Shown here piece after piece: positions 27,876 to 35,466 of a DNA stretch of 64,000 nt. Below the pieces are notes generated by a model. That model was not told the origin of the DNA. It worked only from the letters and a program-made list of their open reading frames with translations, and ran no database searches. The DNA is from Lysobacter oculi (GTDB lineage Bacteria > Pseudomonadota > Gammaproteobacteria > Xanthomonadales > Xanthomonadaceae). The position numbers were made by a program, and so were the translations under genes. Every line of letters begins with the position of its first letter. Within the stretch, counting starts at the first letter, position 1. The stretch lies in NCBI RefSeq assembly GCF_003293695.1, contig NZ_CP029556.1:692001-756000 (forward strand), given 5' to 3'.

Positions 27876-30800
27876 ATGCTGAGCGTGCCGGTCGTCATCG
27901 CCGCCAGCCTGGCCTGGTTGTTGATGATGTTCGGCGTGGCGCTGCTGGCGGAGCGCCGCCCGGCCTTGCTGGCCCGCAACTGGCGGCATGTGTATGCGCT
28001 GTCGCTGGCGCTGTACTGCACGTCGTGGACGTTCTTCGGCACGGTCACGCAGGCCGCGCGTTACGGCTGGCCGCTGCCGCCCACCTTCGTCGGTACCTTG
28101 CTGCTGTACGCGTTGGGTGCGGCGCTATTGATGAAGCTGGTCAAGCTGTCGCGCTCGCTCAATGCGACATCGCTGGCCGACCTCATCGCCTCGCGCCTCG
28201 GCAAGGATCCGTGGCTGGCGGCGACGGTCACCCTGGTCGCCGCGCTTGGCCTCATTCCCTACATCGCCTTGCAGTTGCGCGCGGTGACTTCGGGTTTCGA
28301 AATGCTGGTGGGCCGCGACGCGCTGGCCGCGCAGCCGTGGCCGGACAGCACCATCTACGTCGCGCTGGCCATGGCCGTATTCGCCATCGCCTTCGGTGCG
28401 CGCCAGGCCAATGCCGCGGAACACAACCGCGGGCTGGTGCTGGCGATGGCCTTCGACTCACTGTTCAAGCTGGTGGCGATGCTCGCGCTGGGCATCTTCG
28501 TCTGGCGGCATTTTGGCGAACGCATCAGTGCGTTCCAGGCGCCGCGCAGTTCCGCCGATGGCTTCATGCCGCTGGTGGTGCTGGGCGTGCTGGCGATGTT
28601 CACCCTGCCGCATCAATTCCACATCGGCGTGGTCGAGTGCCGTGATGCATCCCATGTGCGCACCGCACGCTGGCTGTTCCCGCTGTACCTGGTGCTGATC
28701 GCGCTGCCGGTGTTGCCGCTGGCGCGGGCGGGGCAGGCGGTGTTCGGCACCAGCGTGCCTTCGGATTCCTACGTGCTAGCGTTGCCGCTGGCCGAAGGCA
28801 ATGTCGGGATGGCGATGCTGGCTTTCCTCGGCGGCTTGAGCGCGGCCACCGGCATGGTGGTGGTGAGCACGCTGACGCTGAGCCTGATGATCGCCAACCA
28901 TTGGGTGTTGCCGTGGCTGTCACGCACCTGGGGGCGTTCGGGCGAAGGCGACCTGCGCGGTTCGGTGCTGCTGCTCAGGCGCGGCGGCATCATCGCCATC
29001 ATGTTGCTGGCGTGGAGCTACAGCCACTTCATCGCCGGCAACGCGGCACTGGCGGATGTCGGCGCGTTCTCGTTCTCGGCACTCGCCACGCTCGCACCCG
29101 CGCTGGCTTTCGCGATGTGGCGGCCGCAGACCTCGCCGCGCGCGGTCACCGCTGGCGTGGTCTGCGCGTTCCTGGCCTGGGGCTGGGCGCTGCCCTTGCC
29201 GTTGATGCTGGAAAACATGACGCCTTCGCCGGGCTGGCGCGTCGATGGACCGTGGGGCTGGTCGTGGCTCGCGCCCGATGGCCTGTTCGCGCTCACCAGT
29301 TGGAGCCGCCTCGGTCGCGCGGTGGTGGCCAGCCTGCTGGTCGGTGCGCTGGTGACGTGGATGGCCACGCAATGGCAGCGGCCGATGCAACGCGGTGCAC
29401 GTGCCCGGCTCGATGTGCATGTGTTGCGTTCACTGGCGCGACGCTTCCTGCCACCGGCGCGTGTCGATGCGTTGATGGCGAAGGAGCCGGGCCGCGCGAT
29501 GGCGCCGGCGGAAGTGGAAGCGGCGGTGGAGCATGAACTCGCCGCCGTGGTCGGCGCGGCTTCGGCACGCCTGCTGCTCAACGCCGCGCGCCGCGAAAGC
29601 GGCAGCCGGCTGGATGCGGTCGCCGACATCGTCGATGAAACCGCGCAGGACCTGCGCTTCAACCAGCGCGTGCTGGAAGCGGCGCTGGAGAACATGAGCC
29701 AGGGCATCAGCGTGGTCGATGCCGATCTGCGCCTGGTTGCGTGGAACCGCCGCTATGCCGAGATGTTCGATTTCCCGGCTGGCCTGCTGAAAGTCGGCCT
29801 GCCGATCAGCGAAGCCAGCCGCTGGGCACTTGCACGGCTGCCGGCGGGCCGCGACATCGAAGAGGCATTGACCCGCCGCCTCGACCATATGCGCACCGGC
29901 ACGCCGCATCTGTCCGAACGCGTGCTGCCCGACGGCAGCATCATCGAAATCCGCGGCAACCCGATGCCTGGCGGCGGCTTCGTCGCCACGTTTACCGATG
30001 TCACCGCCTTCCGCGAAGCCGAGGCCGGCCTGAAGCGCGTCAATGAGACGCTCGAACACCGCGTCGCCGAACGCACCGCCTTGCTCGATGGCGCACGCCG
30101 CATGGCCGAGCGCGCCAACGACGCCAAGAGCCGCTTCCTTGCCGCCATCGGCCATGACCTGCTGCAGCCGCTGCATGCCGCGCACCTGTTCGTGGATGCG
30201 TTGATGCAGCGCGTGCGCGAACCCGAATCGCGCCGGCTGACGCGGCAGGTGGCCGGTGCGCTCGATTCGACCAATGTGCTGCTGAGCGACCTGCTGGACA
30301 TGTCGCGGCTGGAGGCCGGCGGACTGGTGCCGGAGATCCGCGCGTTCCCGCTGTCCGATGTGTTCGGGCCACTACGTTCGGAAGGCCAGGCGCTAGCGGA
30401 AGAGCAGGGCCTGCAGCTCGACTTCGTGCCGACCCGCGCCTGGGTGCGCAGCGATCCTCAGCTGCTGCGGCGCGTGCTGCAGAACTTCCTGTCCAATGCG
30501 CTCCGCCACACGCCGCAGGGACGCGTGGTGGTGGGCGTGCGACGAGTCGGCGGGCAGTTGCGCATCGAAGTACACGACACCGGCCCCGGCATCAGCGAGG
30601 CGCAGCGCGGGCTGATCTTCGAGGAGTTCCGTCGCGGCGAACATGCGCGCGGACAGGGGCTCGGCCTGGGGCTCTCGATCGCGCGCGGCATCGCGAGCGT
30701 GCTGCAGATGCCGATCGGCCTGCGCAGCCGCACCGGACGTGGCAGCGTGTTCCATGTCGATGTGCCGCGTGCGCCGGCCATGCCGATGGCGCGTCACCCG

Positions 30801-31187
30801 CGTGCCGGATTCGCCGGCCTGCGCCTGCTCGCCGTGGACAACGATGCCGCCGCGCTCTCCGCGCTCTCCGCCGTGCTGTCGGGATGGGGCTGCGATGTCG
30901 CCGCCTGCGCCAACGGCAGCGAGGCCGAAGCGGCGCTCGCTGCCAAGCCTGCCGACCTGTGGGTCTTCGACTACCACCTCGACGACGGCGACGATGGCGT
31001 CGCGCTCTGCCAGCGCCTGCGCGAACGTCACGGCGCCGCACCCTGCCTGATCATGAGCGCCGACCAGACCGGGGCCGTGCGCGCGGCAGCGCAGGAAGCC
31101 GGTTTGCCGCTGGTCATCAAACCGCTCAGGCCGCTGGCGTTGAAGTCGGTGCTGGACCGGTTGCTGGCGGCGCGGGCGGCGGGTTGA
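27876..31187 (+). CDS. sodium:solute symporter-domain hybrid sensor histidine kinase/response regulator
   Basis: 1103 residues. Residues 1 to about 480 form a sodium:solute-symporter (SLC5-like) membrane domain with about 13 helices. A PAS domain follows from about residue 595 (SQGISVVDADLRLVAWNRRY). The dimerisation domain has phosphorylated His760 in FLAAIGHDLLQPLH, the ATPase has NFLSNALRHTPQG, HDTGPGIS and GQGLGLGLSIARG, and a C-terminal receiver has Asp1032 in WVFDYHLDD. This architecture matches the CrbS/MxtR group, which in Vibrio and Pseudomonas controls acetate utilisation (acs) through a LuxR-type partner. A LuxR-type regulator lies 0.9 kb downstream on the other strand but is frameshifted. 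The signal and targets here are inferred. Confidence 0.92.
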   Translation: MLSVPVVIAASLAWLLMMFGVALLAERRPALLARNWRHVYALSLALYCTSWTFFGTVTQAARYGWPLPPTFVGTLLLYALGAALLMKLVKLSRSLNATSLADLIASRLGKDPWLAATVTLVAALGLIPYIALQLRAVTSGFEMLVGRDALAAQPWPDSTIYVALAMAVFAIAFGARQANAAEHNRGLVLAMAFDSLFKLVAMLALGIFVWRHFGERISAFQAPRSSADGFMPLVVLGVLAMFTLPHQFHIGVVECRDASHVRTARWLFPLYLVLIALPVLPLARAGQAVFGTSVPSDSYVLALPLAEGNVGMAMLAFLGGLSAATGMVVVSTLTLSLMIANHWVLPWLSRTWGRSGEGDLRGSVLLLRRGGIIAIMLLAWSYSHFIAGNAALADVGAFSFSALATLAPALAFAMWRPQTSPRAVTAGVVCAFLAWGWALPLPLMLENMTPSPGWRVDGPWGWSWLAPDGLFALTSWSRLGRAVVASLLVGALVTWMATQWQRPMQRGARARLDVHVLRSLARRFLPPARVDALMAKEPGRAMAPAEVEAAVEHELAAVVGAASARLLLNAARRESGSRLDAVADIVDETAQDLRFNQRVLEAALENMSQGISVVDADLRLVAWNRRYAEMFDFPAGLLKVGLPISEASRWALARLPAGRDIEEALTRRLDHMRTGTPHLSERVLPDGSIIEIRGNPMPGGGFVATFTDVTAFREAEAGLKRVNETLEHRVAERTALLDGARRMAERANDAKSRFLAAIGHDLLQPLHAAHLFVDALMQRVREPESRRLTRQVAGALDSTNVLLSDLLDMSRLEAGGLVPEIRAFPLSDVFGPLRSEGQALAEEQGLQLDFVPTRAWVRSDPQLLRRVLQNFLSNALRHTPQGRVVVGVRRVGGQLRIEVHDTGPGISEAQRGLIFEEFRRGEHARGQGLGLGLSIARGIASVLQMPIGLRSRTGRGSVFHVDVPRAPAMPMARHPRAGFAGLRLLAVDNDAAALSALSAVLSGWGCDVAACANGSEAEAALAAKPADLWVFDYHLDDGDDGVALCQRLRERHGAAPCLIMSADQTGAVRAAAQEAGLPLVIKPLRPLALKSVLDRLLAARAAG

Positions 31188-31287
31188 GGCTGCTACGAAC
31201 AGTGTGCGAAGACGCAGGCCCGCCGACTAAACATCCCGTCATTCAGGCTAGGATCGGAGCCTCTGTGGCGACCCGGGGCATGGACAG

Positions 31288-32064
31288 ATGATGCGCTTCC
31301 CCAAATCCTCCGCGCTCGGGCATGTGGCTGTCGCATTGGCATGTGCGTTGGCCTGCAGTGCTGTCCAGGCCCGCAACACCACCGATTCGGAACGCACGAT
31401 CGTCGAGAGCAGGGCGTTCCTGAGTGCCCACCCCGACCTCCTGTTCCGGATCCGCGGCTTCGAACTGCTCAACCAGAAGGCCCCGGAGAAAGCGCGCGAC
31501 GCCTTCAGGAAGGCCGCCCTGTATGGCGACAAGCCTTCGCAGGCGGCGCTGGCGGGCATGTACTGGGATGGGACGGGCGTCGCGCGTGACCGGCCGCTCG
31601 CCTATGCATGGATGGATCTGGCCGCGGAACGCGCCTATCCGGACTTCATCGCGATGCGGGAAAAGTTCTGGGCGTCGATGGATGAATCCGAACGCGCACG
31701 GGCGCTGCAGCAGGGCGCGGCGGTCTATGCCCGCTACGGCGATGAAGTCGCCAAGCCGCGGCTGGCGCGCGAACTGCGCCGCGAGCGCCGCAAGGTGGTG
31801 GGCAGCCGCACCGGATATGCCGCCAACGCCAAGGTCAGGCTGCCCAATCCGGTGACGGGCGGTGCGGATTCGAGCGTGGAACAGCCGTACATCGTCATCG
31901 ACGGCAGCCAGTTCTATGCCGACAAGTTCTGGCAACCCGAGGTCTACCACGCATGGCTCGATGAGCAGTGGAAAGCGCCGCGCGAAGGCCGGGTGGAAGT
32001 AGGGCCGATCAAGCCGGTGAAAAGCCGCATCGATCCGAAAGGAAAAAAGCCCGCCAAGCCGTGA
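31288..32064 (+). CDS. exported Sel1-repeat (TPR-like) protein
   Basis: 258 residues. An N-terminal signal peptide (hydrophobic stretch VAVALACALACSAVQA, cleaved near AQA-RN) indicates a periplasmic or membrane location. A Sel1-like repeat pair follows: EKARDAFRKAALYGD, AALAGMYWDGTGVARD and PLAYAWMDLAAERAY. Such repeats mediate protein contacts. The rest has no recognised domain; the C-terminus is basic (SRIDPKGKKPAKP). It lies between the sensor kinase and the response-regulator gene, convergent with the latter. ATG pair at 31288 and 31291. Role unknown; a link to the two-component pair is only positional. Confidence 0.8.
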   Translation: MMRFPKSSALGHVAVALACALACSAVQARNTTDSERTIVESRAFLSAHPDLLFRIRGFELLNQKAPEKARDAFRKAALYGDKPSQAALAGMYWDGTGVARDRPLAYAWMDLAAERAYPDFIAMREKFWASMDESERARALQQGAAVYARYGDEVAKPRLARELRRERRKVVGSRTGYAANAKVRLPNPVTGGADSSVEQPYIVIDGSQFYADKFWQPEVYHAWLDEQWKAPREGRVEVGPIKPVKSRIDPKGKKPAKP

Positions 32065-32088
32065 TCGTCGCGGGGCGACGAGACCCGG

Positions 32089-32758
32089 TCAGATCTGCCG
32101 CGCCGGATCCTTCAACTCCAGCTCGCGCAGCACCACGCCGGCCTGCGTCCGGTTGCGCACGCCGAGCCGCTCGAAGATCGCCGACAGATGCGCCTTCACC
32201 GTGCGTTCCTGCACCTGCAGACGGTCGGCGATCTGTTTGTTGAGCAGGCCCTCGGCCACCAGCGTCAGTACGCGGAACTGCTGCGGTGACAGGCTGGCCA
32301 GGCGCGCGGCCAGCGCGGCGTCCTCGGGCTCGGATTCGGCATTCGCCACCGACGCACGCAGGCTGGCCGGCAGCCATTGCGCGCAGTCCATGACGGTGAG
32401 GATGGATTGCGCGCAGTTCGTCCAGCCCGGAACTCTTCGGCAGGTAGCCGGCGGCGCCATGGTCCAGCGCGCGACGCACCACGCGCGGGTCCTCGTTGGC
32501 CGAGACCACGATCACCGCCACGCCGGGGTGCTGCGCGCGTACCGCCGCCAGTCCGGCCAGGCCGTGGCTGCCGGGCATGTGCAGGTCCAGCAGCACCAGG
32601 TCGATGTCGGGGTGGGCGTCGAGCGTGGCCAGCACCGCATCGAGCGCGCCGGCTTCGTGCAGGGTCACGCCTTTGCCCAGCGCATCCTGCGCCGCCTGCC
32701 GCAATGCGGCGCGGAACAGCGGATGGTCGTCGGCGATCAGCAGCGAAGTGGCGCTCAT
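32089..32758 (-). pseudogene. NarL/LuxR-family response regulator (CrbR-like), interrupted by a +1 frameshift
   Basis: Reading from the ATG at 32756-32758 gives a normal receiver domain: acidic pair Asp10-Asp11 (IADDHPL), phosphoacceptor Asp58 in LLDLHMPG and Lys107 in YLPKSS, up to residue 117. The frame then runs into unrelated sequence. The expected linker and the LuxR-type helix-turn-helix (LSPQQFRVLTLVAEGL, NKQIADRLQVQERTVKAHLS) continue in another frame to the stop at 32089. Removing one base at 32407-32408 (two T on the plus strand) restores a continuous protein of about 222 residues, joining LDELRA to SILTVMD. Likely partner of the symporter-type kinase. It may be a true loss-of-function allele or a sequencing error; both frames otherwise look intact. 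Confidence 0.8.
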
Positions 32759-32791
32759 CGGGTCACGTTAACAGTTCGCGCCAAGCCTGCC

Positions 32792-32809
32792 TTGGTACCA
32801 AAGTACGAT
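32792..32809 (+). promoter_or_regulatory. palindrome and -10-like box between the regulator and the hydrolase
   Basis: A perfect 10-base palindrome TTGGTACCAA (32792-32801) is followed immediately by TACGAT (32804-32809) in the 84-base divergent region. The palindrome could be an operator for the adjacent LuxR-type regulator. A second -10-like TATGCT (32831-32836) sits 6 bases before the hydrolase ATG. All functions are inferred. Confidence 0.35.
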
Positions 32810-32842
32810 GCTGCCCCCGGGGCGCCGCAGTATGCTCCGGGC

Positions 32843-34645
32843 ATGAACAAACCCCGTCATCGCACGTGCTGGACGCGTGCCGTCGCCTGCGCCGTACTCA
32901 TTCTTTCCGTCGGCGCCTGCGCCAGCCTCGGAGGCCCGATGTCCACCGCCCCGACCGATGTGACGACCAGCGTGCATCGCGATGGCGACGACCTGCTGAC
33001 CGCCGGCCTCGGCGCCGCGGGCCTGCGTAGCGTCGCGCCGCCGGCCTTCGCAGATGCCGAACATCCGACCGCCATCGAGCTGCGCCGTCGCGCCATCTGG
33101 AGCAGCTGGCGCGGCATCGCCGACCTCGGCCCGACCGGCGGCTACGGCACCGTCTACGGCAGCCTGGCCGATGTGCCGGGCCGTGAGTTCTCCGCACTCG
33201 CGTTCGTGCCGGGGGCTCAGCATCCGCATCGCGTGCTCGCCCAGGTGCCCGACAGTTTCGACATCAGGAAGCGCTGCCTGGTGGTGACGGTCGCCTCCGG
33301 TTCGCGCGGCGTCTATGGCGCGATGGCGGTCGGCGCGGCCTGGGGCCTGTCGCGCGGCTGCGCCGTGGTGCATACCGACAAGGGCGCGGGCAGCGATTAT
33401 TTCGATCTGGATGCCGGACAGGGCGTCGCGGTGGATGGCCGCATCGCCGGGCCGGAATCCCGCCTCGCGTTCGCGCCGGCCAATGCGCAGGGCAGCGGCA
33501 TCGCCTTCAAGCACGCGCACTCGCAGGACAACCCGGAAGCCGACTGGGGCCGCCATGCGCGCCAGGCCGCCGAGTTCGGCCTGCGTTCGCTGGCGATGGC
33601 GTTTCCGGATGCCGCGCCTTTCACCTTCGACAACACCCGGGTGATCGCTGTCGGCATCTCCAATGGCGGCGGTGCCGTGCTGCGTGCCGCCGAACAGCAG
33701 GACGACTGGCTGGATGGCGTGGTCGCCGGCGAGCCCAACGTGCTGGCGAACATTCCCGGCGCCCGCGCGCTCTACGACTACACCACCGAGGCCGCGCTGC
33801 TGATGCCCTGCGCGTTGCCGGCGCTCGGCCTCCCGGCGATGCCGACCAGCGAAGCCTTCTGCGCCGCGCTCGCCGCCGACGGCCTGATCGAAGGCAAGGA
33901 CCTGGCCGCGCGGCAGAAGTCGGCGCTGGCCCGCCTGCGTGATGCCGGCTGGAGCGATCCCGCCCTGCGCGCCGCGGCCACCAGCACCGGCTTCGACCTG
34001 TGGCGCGCGGTCGCAGGCACCTACGCCTCGGCCTACACCCGCGCCGCGCACGACGCGCATCCCTGCGGCTATCGCTTCTCGGCGATGGAGGCCGGCAAGC
34101 CGCGCGCCGCCAGCGCCAGCGAACGCGCCGCGTGGTGGTCGGACGCCAGCGGCATTCCGCCGGGCGCGGGCGTGCAGATCGTCGATCCCGATGCCGCCAC
34201 AGCATTCGGCCTGCCGGGCCTGAAGTGCCTGCGCGGGCTGTGGACCGGGCAGGGGGATGTGGCGAAGCGGTTGCAGGCCGGCGTGGCCGAAACCCGCGCC
34301 GCGCCGCCGCGTGCCGGGCTGCCGGTGATCGTGGTCCACGGCACCGATGACGGCCTGATCCCGGCCGCCTTCAGCAGCGCGCCCTACGTGGCCGAGGCGC
34401 GTGCCGCCGGCCGTGACGTGCGCTACTGGCAGGTCCAGCGCGCCCAGCATTTCGATGCCTTCCTCGCGCTGCCGGCGTTCTCGGCGCAGCACGTTCCGCT
34501 GCTGCCCTATGTCTATGCGGCGCTGGACCGGCTGGACGCGCACCTGGACGGCACCGCCGCATTGCCCGCCGATGCCGTCATCCCGGCCCGCCCGCGCGAG
34601 GCCGGCAAGCCACTGCAGATCGGGGAGCTCGCCATCCCGCGTTGA
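32843..34645 (+). CDS. D-(-)-3-hydroxybutyrate oligomer hydrolase
   Basis: Hydrolyses 3-hydroxybutyrate dimers and oligomers, breakdown products of polyhydroxybutyrate, to monomers. 600 residues, matching the family (PF10605-type, about 600-700). A lipoprotein signal ends in LSVGACASL, so it is probably membrane-anchored and exported. The serine-hydrolase motif GISNGG puts the nucleophile at Ser273. The strand with VVTVASGSRGVYGA and the ADW-rich helices fit the family, and HGTDDGLIP near the end carries the likely Asp. The ATG at 32843 begins the signal peptide. Context: a GntP-type permease and a symporter-linked kinase nearby, and phaEC 12 kb downstream. Confidence 0.9.
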   Translation: MNKPRHRTCWTRAVACAVLILSVGACASLGGPMSTAPTDVTTSVHRDGDDLLTAGLGAAGLRSVAPPAFADAEHPTAIELRRRAIWSSWRGIADLGPTGGYGTVYGSLADVPGREFSALAFVPGAQHPHRVLAQVPDSFDIRKRCLVVTVASGSRGVYGAMAVGAAWGLSRGCAVVHTDKGAGSDYFDLDAGQGVAVDGRIAGPESRLAFAPANAQGSGIAFKHAHSQDNPEADWGRHARQAAEFGLRSLAMAFPDAAPFTFDNTRVIAVGISNGGGAVLRAAEQQDDWLDGVVAGEPNVLANIPGARALYDYTTEAALLMPCALPALGLPAMPTSEAFCAALAADGLIEGKDLAARQKSALARLRDAGWSDPALRAAATSTGFDLWRAVAGTYASAYTRAAHDAHPCGYRFSAMEAGKPRAASASERAAWWSDASGIPPGAGVQIVDPDAATAFGLPGLKCLRGLWTGQGDVAKRLQAGVAETRAAPPRAGLPVIVVHGTDDGLIPAAFSSAPYVAEARAAGRDVRYWQVQRAQHFDAFLALPAFSAQHVPLLPYVYAALDRLDAHLDGTAALPADAVIPARPREAGKPLQIGELAIPR

Positions 34646-34663
34646 GGCCGCTGGCCGGCCGGG

Positions 34664-34692
34664 TTGCCGGGACACCCTCGCGCGGCTATGAT
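34664..34692 (+). promoter_or_regulatory. promoter of the rimP-nusA-infB operon
   Basis: TTGCCG (34664-34669) and TATGAT (34687-34692) are spaced by exactly 17 bases, a strong sigma-70 promoter. Transcription is expected to start near 34699, giving a 160-base leader before rimP. Confidence 0.75.
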
Positions 34693-34698
34693 GTCGCG

Positions 34699-34832
34699 CT
34701 TGAAAGCGGCTGCCAGTCGGCCGTTTCCGGGATCGGGCAGGGCACCACGCCGCCGATCCGGGGCCTCCCGGTCGCAGTCGCGGCGGGAACCGGACATCGC
34801 AATACCGGAAAGGGCCCAACGGGCCCTTTTTT
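34699..34832 (+). promoter_or_regulatory. rimP leader with attenuator hairpin
   Basis: The stretch between the inferred start and rimP ends in an intrinsic terminator: stem AAAGGGCCC/GGGCCCTTT (34809-34829) with an AAC loop and a six-T run to 34832, only 25 bases before the rimP ATG. A complete terminator placed inside the leader of an essential operon implies attenuation or antitermination. A rimP leader attenuator has been proposed for gammaproteobacteria; a covariance-model search would test whether this belongs to it. Upstream leader sequence is GC-rich with further pairing potential. Confidence 0.65.
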
Positions 34833-34857
34833 GTTTTGGCCGCAACACGGAATCCAG

Positions 34858-35466
34858 ATGGACAAGGCACGACAAATCAGCGAGTTGCTGGCCCCGACGG
34901 TCTCGTCGCTCGGGCTCGACCTGCTGGGCATCGAATACCTGCCGGCCCCCGGTGGTGCCGTCGTGCGCCTGTACATCGACTATCCGGCCGATGCCGCGCC
35001 GGTGCAGGGCGAAGACGGCCAGCCGGTGCAGCCGTTGGTCGGCATCGACGAATGCGAGCAGGTCAGCCGTGAAGTCTCGGCCCAGCTCGACGTCGAAGAC
35101 CCGATCAGCGGCAATTACACGCTGGAAGTGTCTTCGCCCGGCATCGACCGCCCGCTGTTCACGCCGGCCCAGTTCGCCCGTTTCGCCGGGCAGAACGCCA
35201 AGGTCGGCTTGAAGCTGCCGCAGGATGGCCGTCGCCGCCTGACCGGGCGCATCGTCGCGGTCGAAGGCGACACCGTCCGTTTCGACATCGACGGCCAGCC
35301 CTTCGAGGCGGCCATCGACAACATCGACAAGGCGCGGCTGGTCCCCGACTGGGCCGCGATGGGCTATGCCCCGGGCAAGCCCGGCAAGAAATCCGGCGCC
35401 AAGCCGAAAAAACCCGAATCCACCAAGCAGGCGGAACGTCCCGCCGATGCGGAGTCTGAAAAATGA
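34858..35466 (+). CDS. rimP: ribosome maturation factor RimP
   Basis: Needed for 30S subunit maturation in the cytoplasm. 202 residues: an N-terminal alpha/beta domain (LLGIEYLPAPGGAVVRLYID, then ECEQVSREVSAQLDVEDPI), the conserved YTLEVSSPGIDRPL, and a C-terminal SH3-like barrel. It exceeds the E. coli length (about 150) by a lysine-rich disordered tail (GKPGKKSGAKPKKPESTK). ATG at 34858 just after the leader terminator. It overlaps nusA by 4 bases (ATGA). Confidence 0.96.
   Translation: MDKARQISELLAPTVSSLGLDLLGIEYLPAPGGAVVRLYIDYPADAAPVQGEDGQPVQPLVGIDECEQVSREVSAQLDVEDPISGNYTLEVSSPGIDRPLFTPAQFARFAGQNAKVGLKLPQDGRRRLTGRIVAVEGDTVRFDIDGQPFEAAIDNIDKARLVPDWAAMGYAPGKPGKKSGAKPKKPESTKQAERPADAESEK

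Noticed and set aside
32089..32758. Programmed frameshift in the response regulator
   Set aside because: The shift needed at 32407 has no heptameric slippery sequence or clear downstream pseudoknot, and the family is not known for recoding; an insertion or sequencing error is simpler.
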